The notes under the pieces are model-generated. The model saw only the letters and a list, made by a program, of their open reading frames with translations. It made no database searches and was not told the origin of the DNA. 11,003 nt of DNA from CAYYYP01 sp964475985. GTDB lineage: Bacteria > Bdellovibrionota > UBA1018 > CAYHWW01. Below are positions 1 to 5,810 of the stretch, in pieces. The stretch is taken from positions 1-11,003 of the forward strand of contig CAYYYP010000073.1 of assembly GCA_964475985.1 (NCBI GenBank), in the 5' to 3' direction. The translations under genes were made by a program, and so were the position numbers. Position 1 is the stretch's first letter, and the number at the start of each line of letters is the position of its first letter.

Positions 1-62
1 GTCTTTACTTTGCCGTTCGCATTTTGTAATTTATCTCGCGGAAATCAGAGGGGCTGCGATTA

Positions 63-84
63 GGACTCAGACCATCTGAGCTCC
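63..84. repeat. Imperfect inverted repeat just before the truncated glycosyltransferase frame
   Basis: CTCAG (66-70) and CTGAG (76-80) are exact inverted copies around the 5-nt loop ACCAT. GGA (63-65) can extend the stem with TCC (82-84) across one bulged base. No clean T-run follows, so it is not a good terminator. It may simply be coding sequence of the interrupted gene. Confidence 0.3.
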
Positions 85-95
85 CGCAGTATCTT

Positions 96-1112
96 TTGGC
101 TATGGCTTGCGCACTCTGTGTGGCACTAGCTTGGTTTTCCAAAGGCCCCCCGGCGCTTTGGCCAACCCTATTTTTTCCCTTTCTCATTTTTGTCGTGCCG
201 GAGAAAAAGAAGTTTGTGATGCCAGCGTTGCTCACCTATTTTTTAACTTTAGGGGTTTGCGCCTTGAGCTTGGCGCTCGTAATCAACTCTATTCCCCAGG
301 TCTATGAAGCGACGTTATTTTATTGGAAGTTTCAAGTTTTAGGCAGTGCCGTAGAAGGGAGGAACCACGCACAAGAATTAGAACTGACCTATTTCTTATC
401 CATTCTTAAACAGTACTATTGGCCTTGGCTTCCATTTTTGATTTTAGGCCTTTTCCTCGAACTTAAACCTGCCGGTAAAGGTGCGGAAGCGCTACCGTTG
501 AAACTTGCGGTGCCACCCCTTTTCATTTTTCTATTGGGCTTTGGTTTTGTCGCTGGGTTTTCCATCGTTCCGTGGAAGTTCTGGTATTATATAGCGCCAG
601 CTTATCCGGCTTTTTCCCTATTTATTGCCCTAAGCGTCTTCCGGAAAATCGCATCGGTTTTTGACTGGAGATGGTTTCCCAGACTGATCACAACCGGTAG
701 CGTAGCGTTCATTCTGGCCGTTTCGCTTTTTCCCATAAAGCTCTTTAAGGACCGCGTACCCGAAATTACAAGTTTTGCACCTACGATAAAAAACTCGGAG
801 GTGCCGGGCCCCGTCTGGTTTCTTCACGAAGGGCTCGATCACAACTTGATCGGAACCAGTGGAGAATGGTCCTTCTGGCACAGGAAATATCCGGATCGCC
901 AAGTTCTGCCGATTTTGACCCACGAGCTGTTCGAATGGAAGGGTCCAGAAAACTACACAGACAACGCACCGCATCCCGCTTGGCTCATAACCAATGAGGC
1001 TCACTGGCAAAAATTGAAACCGAACTGTAAACTAAAATGGTGTACTACAGCGCAACTCATCCAGGCCTATCCGCAAACCAAAACGGTTTTAATTTATATC
1101 CCAAATGGCTAG
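96..1112 (+). CDS. ArnT/PMT-like membrane glycosyltransferase, C-terminal part (possibly broken)
   Basis: This is an integral membrane protein resembling the middle and C-terminal half of ArnT/PMT-family (GT-C) glycosyltransferases, which move sugars from polyprenyl-phosphate carriers to lipid or protein acceptors outside the inner membrane. The clearest sign is a hydrophobic segment with the family-typical SKGPPALWP near residues 16-24. Several more membrane helices follow, and then a soluble C-terminal tail of about 110 residues, as in ArnT. The N-terminal part that would carry the catalytic acidic residues is absent. The frame continues upstream of the TTG start at 96 (or ATG at 102) to a TAA at 27-29. 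The eight codons before that TAA (LYFAVRIL) still look like the family. No convincing ribosome binding site precedes 96 or 102. It could be a 3' fragment of a gene broken by a stop, or a sequencing error. The family call is fairly firm and the start is unsure. Confidence 0.72.
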   Translation: MAMACALCVALAWFSKGPPALWPTLFFPFLIFVVPEKKKFVMPALLTYFLTLGVCALSLALVINSIPQVYEATLFYWKFQVLGSAVEGRNHAQELELTYFLSILKQYYWPWLPFLILGLFLELKPAGKGAEALPLKLAVPPLFIFLLGFGFVAGFSIVPWKFWYYIAPAYPAFSLFIALSVFRKIASVFDWRWFPRLITTGSVAFILAVSLFPIKLFKDRVPEITSFAPTIKNSEVPGPVWFLHEGLDHNLIGTSGEWSFWHRKYPDRQVLPILTHELFEWKGPENYTDNAPHPAWLITNEAHWQKLKPNCKLKWCTTAQLIQAYPQTKTVLIYIPNG

Positions 1113-2001
1113 AGCTAAGGATCTCCTGAGCAAGTCTTTTAGCGTAAACCCCTTGCGGGAACGTTTTGAGGATCTCTATTTCAAGAACTTACCCCAGACG
1201 CCAGGGGTTTACCGCTTCATCGGGCAAGATCACCAGTTGCTCTATGTAGGAAAAGCTAAGAACCTCAAACGACGTCTCATGTCGTATCGTACCTTGCGAA
1301 AAAGCCGCGCCACGAGGAAGGTGATGCGTCTGTTAAAACTGATTCAATTCATTGAGTTTGAAATCCTTGAAACGGAAACGGCAGCTTTACTACGTGAGAA
1401 CGAACTACTGAGATCACTCAAGCCCCCCTTCAATGTGATGAATACTTATCCCGAAAGTTATTACGTGATTGGAGTTTCGCGCATTGGGCTAGGCATTCGC
1501 TTGAAACTGCAAACGGCCGCCATGGAGCGGGAAGAGTCCTATGAGTATTTTGGAGTTTACCGAGGTCGTGGTTTTTTACGCGATTCTTTTTTGGCGCTGC
1601 TGCGATTGCTCTGGTTTTCTTTTGCCTCAGGTCCCATGGCAAGGTTACCCACGCAACTTTTACGGGATAAACCGCTCTATGAGTGGACTTTCCAGCCCCA
1701 GGCCCACGTGATGGCAGAAGGCGTATTCTTAAACTGTCTAAAGGACTTCTTAGTGGGCAGAAGCCCGCTTTTTCTGGAGCAATTGAGCACTAGGCTGGTC
1801 ATGGAAGAAAACGTACCGAAAATTTTTGAACCTACGGTGGAAGAAGATTTGCGATCGCTCCTGGAATTTTTCCAAACCTCTTGCAAACGCAATTTTCAAT
1901 TGTCTGAACTTTATAAAATTGAAAAATATTTCATTGAGTACGATCTCATTGATGACCTCATTGTGCGTTTTCGCACCGGCGATTTTTCCGCTAGTCCCTG
2001 A
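1105..2001 (+). CDS. Stand-alone GIY-YIG nuclease related to the UvrC N-terminal half (Cho-like)
   Basis: Residues about 28-112 form a GIY-YIG endonuclease domain of the UvrC type. The GVY motif is at 34-36, YVGKAKNLKRR at 47-57 with the expected catalytic arginine, and an ETAALLRENELL helix at 91-102 supplies the metal-binding glutamate (probably E98). The domain closes with the typical KPPFN at 106-110. The remaining 190 residues follow UvrC layout loosely (EYFGVYRGRGFLRD near 149-162, then a helical region), but there is no RNase H-like nuclease domain and no helix-hairpin-helix. The length of 298 residues is close to E. coli Cho, which makes the 3' incision in nucleotide excision repair. 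That role is inferred. The ATG lies inside the end of the preceding gene (8-nt overlap, ATGGCTAG), suggesting translational coupling. It could also be another UvrC-like stand-alone nuclease. Confidence 0.82.
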   Translation: MARAKDLLSKSFSVNPLRERFEDLYFKNLPQTPGVYRFIGQDHQLLYVGKAKNLKRRLMSYRTLRKSRATRKVMRLLKLIQFIEFEILETETAALLRENELLRSLKPPFNVMNTYPESYYVIGVSRIGLGIRLKLQTAAMEREESYEYFGVYRGRGFLRDSFLALLRLLWFSFASGPMARLPTQLLRDKPLYEWTFQPQAHVMAEGVFLNCLKDFLVGRSPLFLEQLSTRLVMEENVPKIFEPTVEEDLRSLLEFFQTSCKRNFQLSELYKIEKYFIEYDLIDDLIVRFRTGDFSASP

Positions 2002-2023
2002 TCAAAATCAAAATTTGTAAAAC

Positions 2024-2035
2024 CAATGTACATTG
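2024..2035. promoter_or_regulatory. 12-bp perfect palindrome upstream of the exported-protein gene
   Basis: CAATGTACATTG is fully self-complementary and lies in the short gap after the GIY-YIG gene, 29 nt before the preferred ATG at 2065. A site of this size and place could be an operator for a dimeric regulator. It also contains the alternative ATG at 2026, which argues against that ATG being the real start. No second copy was noticed in the window. Chance occurrence is possible. Confidence 0.3.
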
Positions 2036-2064
2036 CCGGCACGTTATTTTACGACGCTGCATAT

Positions 2065-2922
2065 ATGATTTCAAAATATTTTATGGCTTTGTCCTTCTGC
2101 CTAGCCCTGGGGACTCATTCAGTATTCGCGGCGATTGCTTGTGGGGAGTTTCTCGTCAGTTCCGACGGTGTTATTAACGTTCGTGATTTGCCGGTGAACT
2201 GGATTTCCGCTGAAGGCGCAAACATCCAAGGTGCCGCTCAATACGAGAAGCAGCAGCGAGACCTGGGGTTTGAACCCGACCCCGCAGTTTTGGAACAAAT
2301 CTTAGGCGGTGCAAAGGTTCATCTCCGCCTCACGCAATTTCCCAACGGTCTACGCTACGTAACGATTCACGAACCAGATGGGCGGCAATCATTTGAAGAT
2401 TACGCCTATGCCGGTCTTCTAAAAGATTTGCCGGGTGATGCTGACCCCTCGGTCGCCGCTGGATACGCGGGAGACCCGCCCCAGGTAAAAAACGCGGACC
2501 TTGGTGATGGATTCAAATTAATGAGGACATTTTCTAGCGCCGGCGGAAGGCACGCGTACACTCTCACCGAAGTGAATAAACGATATTTACTCGGCCATGA
2601 GAACGCTGAAGTTGAGTTTCGTTATTCAACCGGTCCATACTCACCATCAACGGCAATCAGGAATCTTAGGATAAAATATCGGTCCGTATTGAATGAAGAC
2701 CGCACGCGCGAAGTGCATCAGGCGGACGGCACGCGCAGTACGGTAACGGAGAAGATTCCGGCCGAATCAGTCATAGTTGAATGGCGATTTCTTCAGGGGA
2801 ATCTCCACGAGAGTGAAATCTTGGTCATGTACAATTCATCCCATGACGCAAGGGATTCTCAATGGGAAGAAGCCAGTTTCCATTTTGGTCTGGAGGCAAG
2901 CTTACGGGCATCGTGGGCATAA
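2065..2922 (+). CDS. Exported protein of unknown function (N-terminal part, likely frameshifted)
   Basis: I do not recognise a family. The ATG at 2065 gives a textbook Sec signal peptide: a lysine near the start, a hydrophobic core (FMALSFCLALG), and a probable signal peptidase cut after VFA at about residue 22. The upstream in-frame ATG at 2026 would put 13 extra residues before it and sits inside a palindrome, so I prefer 2065. The mature part is soluble, with many charged residues and probable beta strands. No ribosome binding site is evident for either start. The frame ends at TAA 2920-2922 with a tail (LEASLRASWA) that looks out of frame. The -1 frame continues with plausible protein to 3167. 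Joined at the TTTT of 2883-2886 the product would be about 367 residues. The location is inferred to be periplasm or outside. Confidence 0.6.
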   Translation: MISKYFMALSFCLALGTHSVFAAIACGEFLVSSDGVINVRDLPVNWISAEGANIQGAAQYEKQQRDLGFEPDPAVLEQILGGAKVHLRLTQFPNGLRYVTIHEPDGRQSFEDYAYAGLLKDLPGDADPSVAAGYAGDPPQVKNADLGDGFKLMRTFSSAGGRHAYTLTEVNKRYLLGHENAEVEFRYSTGPYSPSTAIRNLRIKYRSVLNEDRTREVHQADGTRSTVTEKIPAESVIVEWRFLQGNLHESEILVMYNSSHDARDSQWEEASFHFGLEASLRASWA

Positions 2923-3167
2923 GCCGAAGCCCAGGAATTAATCCGCACTGGACGGACCCGGAACTTTTGCGGGCCGTGAGGAAGGGCGAAGGCCAGGTGT
3001 TTCGTTATGCACCGACTAGCCCCGAAGCCGCCGTTATTTTCAGGACCGTTTTTGGACGGGAGATTTCTTCACTGGAGGGAATTTCCTTTAACTCCGTAAA
3101 CCATCTCTTTGCTGCTGCCGTACAAGAAACGGCCGTGGTTTTGCCGGAGTTGCTGCAATTCAGGTGA
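2862..3167 (+). pseudogene. Probable C-terminal part of the same exported protein, in the -1 frame
   Basis: This open frame overlaps the end of the preceding gene by 61 nt. The frame is open from 2847, just after a TGA at 2844-2846, to TGA 3165-3167. From about 2886 onward it reads as normal protein (SGGKLTGIVGISRSPG), ending in a helical segment rich in Ala, Val and Leu. Residues before about 2883 mirror the other frame and look like out-of-frame translation. No ribosome binding site or signal peptide belongs to it. I therefore read it as the displaced C-terminus of the upstream gene, and not a gene of its own. A sequencing error, a recent inactivating indel or a real separate small gene remain possible. 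It converges with the next gene, with 15 nt between stops and no terminator hairpin seen. Confidence 0.5.
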
Positions 3168-3182
3168 TATGAATAAAGCAAT

Positions 3183-3722
3183 CTAAAGGCCCCCACGCGG
3201 TACCGAAGACTGCGCTCGCACCACAAAAGTAGCTGCAAATTGTTCATGGCTGCCCCAATCCCACACGGTTGCTACCGCATCGGATGGGCCGGCAAAAGAG
3301 CAGGTTAACCCATTGATAAAGCCATTTTCGTCAAAAGCAGGAACGAATTGAAAATTCCTCGGAAATATTGCCGTATATCCTTCGGTTCTTGAAGATGGGA
3401 ACGTAGCTCGAAATTGTGAGCCATTCGCCGCTGGTGTTAATGTAACCGGTAGTGCTCGGGGGAGAGACAAGCGTAAGGCATTGTGTCTTAACGCTTCTCC
3501 GATCAAGCGACGAGCAAAAACAGTTCCACAAAGCTCAACGAAAGTATCTGATGATATTCTGGGACTGGAGGCCAGCATCTCGGAGGACACTTGAAAATTC
3601 GAGGTTAGCGCGTTGGGAAATGTCCGATCGTAGTTCTCAACCGGGGTTGCGTAGGCAAATGAACCTTTCAGGACAAGAACGCAGAAAATTAGAGCGAAAC
3701 TAGCGAGGGTTCTGCAATGCAT
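3183..3722 (-). CDS. Small exported protein of unknown function
   Basis: A 179-residue protein with no family I recognise. Residues 1-25 form a clear Sec signal peptide: an arginine at position 4, a hydrophobic run (FALIFCVLVL), and probable cleavage after AYA. The mature part has two cysteines (C65 and C141) that could form one disulfide after export. It also has several aromatic and proline-rich stretches that suggest a beta-rich fold (for example FPRNFQFVPAF near 120-130). The ATG at 3722 is supported by AAGGA eight bases upstream on the minus strand. That ribosome site lies inside an inverted repeat. The gene is monocistronic by layout: it has its own 121-bp upstream region and faces the frameshifted exported gene. 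TTGACT on the minus strand (3772-3777) could be a -35 box, but no good -10 follows. Confidence 0.68.
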   Translation of the reverse strand: MHCRTLASFALIFCVLVLKGSFAYATPVENYDRTFPNALTSNFQVSSEMLASSPRISSDTFVELCGTVFARRLIGEALRHNALRLSLPRALPVTLTPAANGSQFRATFPSSRTEGYTAIFPRNFQFVPAFDENGFINGLTCSFAGPSDAVATVWDWGSHEQFAATFVVRAQSSVPRGGL

Positions 3723-3731
3723 ATTATCATT

Positions 3732-3746
3732 CCTTTTTCAAAAAGG
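3732..3746 (-). promoter_or_regulatory. Inverted repeat covering the ribosome binding site of the small exported protein
   Basis: CCTTTTTCAAAAAGG is a 7+1+7 perfect inverted repeat. On the minus strand its right arm supplies the AAGGA ribosome binding site for the gene starting at 3722. As RNA it could fold with a small effective loop and hide the ribosome site, or as DNA it could be an operator. It is A/T-rich, so stability is modest. Confidence 0.35.
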
Positions 3747-3843
3747 CCGACTACCGCACATCCCCAAAACAAGTCAACTGCATTTATTTATGCCTATTTC
3801 ACGGAACCTAAAGCTGACAATTAGAAAAAATACCTGGCCACGA

Positions 3844-4839
3844 TCACTCCTGCGCCTTCACCCGTTTCACGATCTGTTTCGCGGACAGGCCAAACTTCTC
3901 GTAAAGCTCAAACGCTTCGCCGGATTCGCCGAACTCATCCTGCACACCAATTCGCACTAGAGGAGGAAGCGCTGCTTTTTTAGAACCACGGCCCGCCAAG
4001 GATTCTGCCAACACAGTGCCTAAACCGCCGATCACGCTGTGATCCTCGACGGCATAAATCGATTCATATGAACCTAAACTAATTAAATTTAAAAAGCCTT
4101 CTTCATCAAAGGGTTTCAGCGTTGGCACGTTCACGACATCTACGCCTAGGCCTTCGGTCTCAAGCAACTCGGCCGCCACCATAGATTCGGCTACGGTCGC
4201 TCCGGTGGCGAAAAGGCACACTCTCTTTTTAGCTCCGCTTGTGCTCTTTTTTAAGACATCAAGTTTTCCCAGGCGAAATTTATAATCCTTGCCGTGGTAG
4301 GATGGTAAATTCTGACGCGTAAGCCGCAAATATACTGGAGCCTCAAGCCCCCCCTCACGAGCAGGCCTTGCCAGCAACTCAACCATTTGCCTGGTTTCTT
4401 CTTCATCGCAGGGCTGAAGCACAACCATAGTGGGCAACCCACGCATGAGGTTTACGTCCTCAAGGCCCATCTGGCTGTGACCATCATCGCCAATGCCCAC
4501 TCCTGCGTGCGTACCAATGATGCGCACATAAGCTTGGGAGTAAGCGACGGACAAACGAATTTGATCGTACCGTCCTGTTACGAAACATCCAAAGGAACAT
4601 AAAAAGGGAGTGAGGCCAGAAAATGCGAGACCCGCTGCCGTGCCAATCATATTGGCCTCGGCAATGCCCATTTCAAAAAATCTCTCAGGAAATTTCTTAG
4701 CGAATAATTCTGACTTCGTGGACTTTGAAAGGTCTGCATCTAAAACTACGATCTTCGGGAATTTTTCGCCCAATTCCGCGAGCATTTCGCCGAAGGCTTG
4801 CCGGGTGGCCTTAGGTTTTTGCGTGGAAACTTGGGTCAT
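3844..4839 (-). CDS. Transketolase, C-terminal subunit
   Basis: This is the pyrimidine-binding plus C-terminal domain half of a split thiamine-diphosphate transketolase, 331 residues and near the usual size for this subunit. Residues about 10-180 carry the Transket_pyr domain, with MGIAEANMIG near 57-66. Its glutamate normally activates the cofactor aminopyrimidine. The conserved GDDGHSQMGLEDV region follows near 117-129. Residues about 200-325 form the transketolase C domain, with ATGATVAES and VEDHSVIGGLG. With its partner it transfers two-carbon ketol units in the pentose phosphate pathway, in the cytosol. The ATG overlaps the stop of the N-terminal subunit (ATGA), and AAAGGAG sits eight bases upstream, so the two are translated together at matched levels. 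A 1-deoxyxylulose-5-phosphate synthase subunit is less likely, since DXS is a single longer chain. Confidence 0.93.
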   Translation of the reverse strand: MTQVSTQKPKATRQAFGEMLAELGEKFPKIVVLDADLSKSTKSELFAKKFPERFFEMGIAEANMIGTAAGLAFSGLTPFLCSFGCFVTGRYDQIRLSVAYSQAYVRIIGTHAGVGIGDDGHSQMGLEDVNLMRGLPTMVVLQPCDEEETRQMVELLARPAREGGLEAPVYLRLTRQNLPSYHGKDYKFRLGKLDVLKKSTSGAKKRVCLFATGATVAESMVAAELLETEGLGVDVVNVPTLKPFDEEGFLNLISLGSYESIYAVEDHSVIGGLGTVLAESLAGRGSKKAALPPLVRIGVQDEFGESGEAFELYEKFGLSAKQIVKRVKAQE

Positions 4840-5669
4840 GACACTAACTCCTTTTGGGCCTGGGCCAGTTGTTCCGCGGTGGGCGCAACGCCGTGCCAGC
4901 CAATCTGATTTTCCATAAACGAAATACCTTTACCTTTAACGGTGTGCGCCACAATGAAGTGAGGACGCGTAGCATCAGCCTTCGTATTCTCCAAGGCTTT
5001 CAAAATCTGGGGAAGGTCATGACCATCGATTTCCTGGACATCCCAATTAAACGCCTTCCATTTATCGACCACCGGTTCATAGGGCATGACGTCCTTGATA
5101 TGGCCATCAATTTGCCCTTTGTTGTAATCCAAAATGACCGTAAGATTTCCCAAACCAAATTTCGGCGCGCTCATGGCGGCTTCCCAAATTTGGCCCTCCT
5201 GACATTCGCCATCACCCAGGACGCAGAAAACTCGGTAAGTTTTATTAAGCAGTCGTGCGGCCATGGCGATGCCTTGCGCCACGGATAAGCCTTGGCCTAA
5301 GCTTCCCGTACTCGCTTCAATACCGGGCAATCGCACTCGATCCGGGTGCCCTTGCAATCGACTACCCGTTTGACGAAGCGTCGTTAATTCTTCTTCGGGA
5401 AAATACCCGGTCAACGCCATGGCGCAATAAACCGCTGGCACGCCGTGCCCTTTGGAAAGCACAAAACGATCTCGGTCTTCCCAAAACGGATCCTTAGGCT
5501 GGTGCTTCATCTCGTGGAAATATAATGCCGTTATAATCTCAACCATGGAAAGGCTACCGCCCGGGTGGCCTGACTTTGCCTTGGTCAGCATTTCCAAAAT
5601 GGTGCCCCGCATTTTTAGGCAAATATTTTTGAGTTCAGGAAGCGTGGTGGAAGTTCCGAATTTTTCCAT
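4836..5669 (-). CDS. Transketolase, N-terminal (ThDP-binding) subunit
   Basis: This subunit carries the diphosphate-binding domain of the split transketolase. From M1 (5669), SGHPGGSLS lies near 29-37, SKGHG near 62-66, and the cofactor motif runs from GDGECQEGQIWEAA to DYN. The histidines of SGHPGG, SKGHG and LQGHPD fit transketolase substrate binding. The C-terminal segment HTVKGKGISFMEN is also family-typical. The start is uncertain. The frame stays open to GTG 5783, and ATG 5774 has AGGTGGAG just upstream. However, the added 35-38 residues are basic and unlike the family, and would leave only about 30 bp before the divergent exporter. ATG 5669 matches the usual N-terminus and leaves 141 bp for promoters, but it has only a weak GTGGGT ribosome site. 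Two-gene transketolases are common in archaea and many bacteria; E. coli uses a single chain. Confidence 0.92.
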   Translation of the reverse strand: MEKFGTSTTLPELKNICLKMRGTILEMLTKAKSGHPGGSLSMVEIITALYFHEMKHQPKDPFWEDRDRFVLSKGHGVPAVYCAMALTGYFPEEELTTLRQTGSRLQGHPDRVRLPGIEASTGSLGQGLSVAQGIAMAARLLNKTYRVFCVLGDGECQEGQIWEAAMSAPKFGLGNLTVILDYNKGQIDGHIKDVMPYEPVVDKWKAFNWDVQEIDGHDLPQILKALENTKADATRPHFIVAHTVKGKGISFMENQIGWHGVAPTAEQLAQAQKELVS

Positions 5670-5677
5670 ATTACCCA

Positions 5678-5705
5678 CATATACTCTACGAGTCTCGAAT
5701 ATGAA
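5678..5705 (-). promoter_or_regulatory. Candidate sigma-70 promoter for the transketolase pair
   Basis: On the minus strand TTCATA (5700-5705), a 16-bp spacer and TATATG (5678-5683) each match four of six consensus bases. A start point about seven bases beyond the -10 would fall almost on ATG 5669, so the mRNA would be nearly leaderless there. The match is modest. Confidence 0.25.
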
Positions 5706-5727
5706 GCCGTTCTTTTGAGATTTAGCA

Positions 5728-5752
5728 GCCCGTAATTTTTTACGCGGCGGGC
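5728..5752. repeat. Nested inverted repeat in the divergent transketolase/exporter region
   Basis: CGTAA (5731-5735) and TTACG (5740-5744) are exact inverted copies around TTTT. GCCCG (5728-5732) also pairs with CGGGC (5748-5752). The site lies midway in the 141 bp between the two divergent genes, where a shared operator or a leader hairpin would be expected. No T-run follows the outer stem. Confidence 0.3.
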
Positions 5753-5810
5753 AAGATGACTTCATGGACCTCATGGACTCCACCTATCGCCTATGCCAAA
5801 CTGGTGACTG

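Noticed and set aside
630..1010. Minus-strand open frame opposite the glycosyltransferase
   Set aside because: It has no family resemblance or ribosome site, and its Cys/Arg-rich composition is typical of an antisense shadow of membrane-protein coding DNA.
2881..2889. Programmed -1 ribosomal frameshift at CATTTTGG
   Set aside because: The heptamer does not fit the X XXY YYZ slippery pattern, and I see no strong downstream hairpin. An indel or sequencing error explains the two frames more simply.
3745..3780. Sigma-70 promoter with TTGACT for the small exported protein
   Set aside because: The -35 match is good, but no reasonable -10 box lies 16-18 bases downstream, so I mention it only under the gene.
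3822..3843. Rho-independent terminator after the transketolase pair
   Set aside because: On the minus strand there is TGGCCA followed shortly by six T residues, but the palindrome has no loop and no real stem, so it is not a convincing hairpin.
4854..5288. Plus-strand open frame opposite the transketolase N-terminal subunit
   Set aside because: It lies wholly within a strongly conserved gene on the other strand and shows no recognisable motif.
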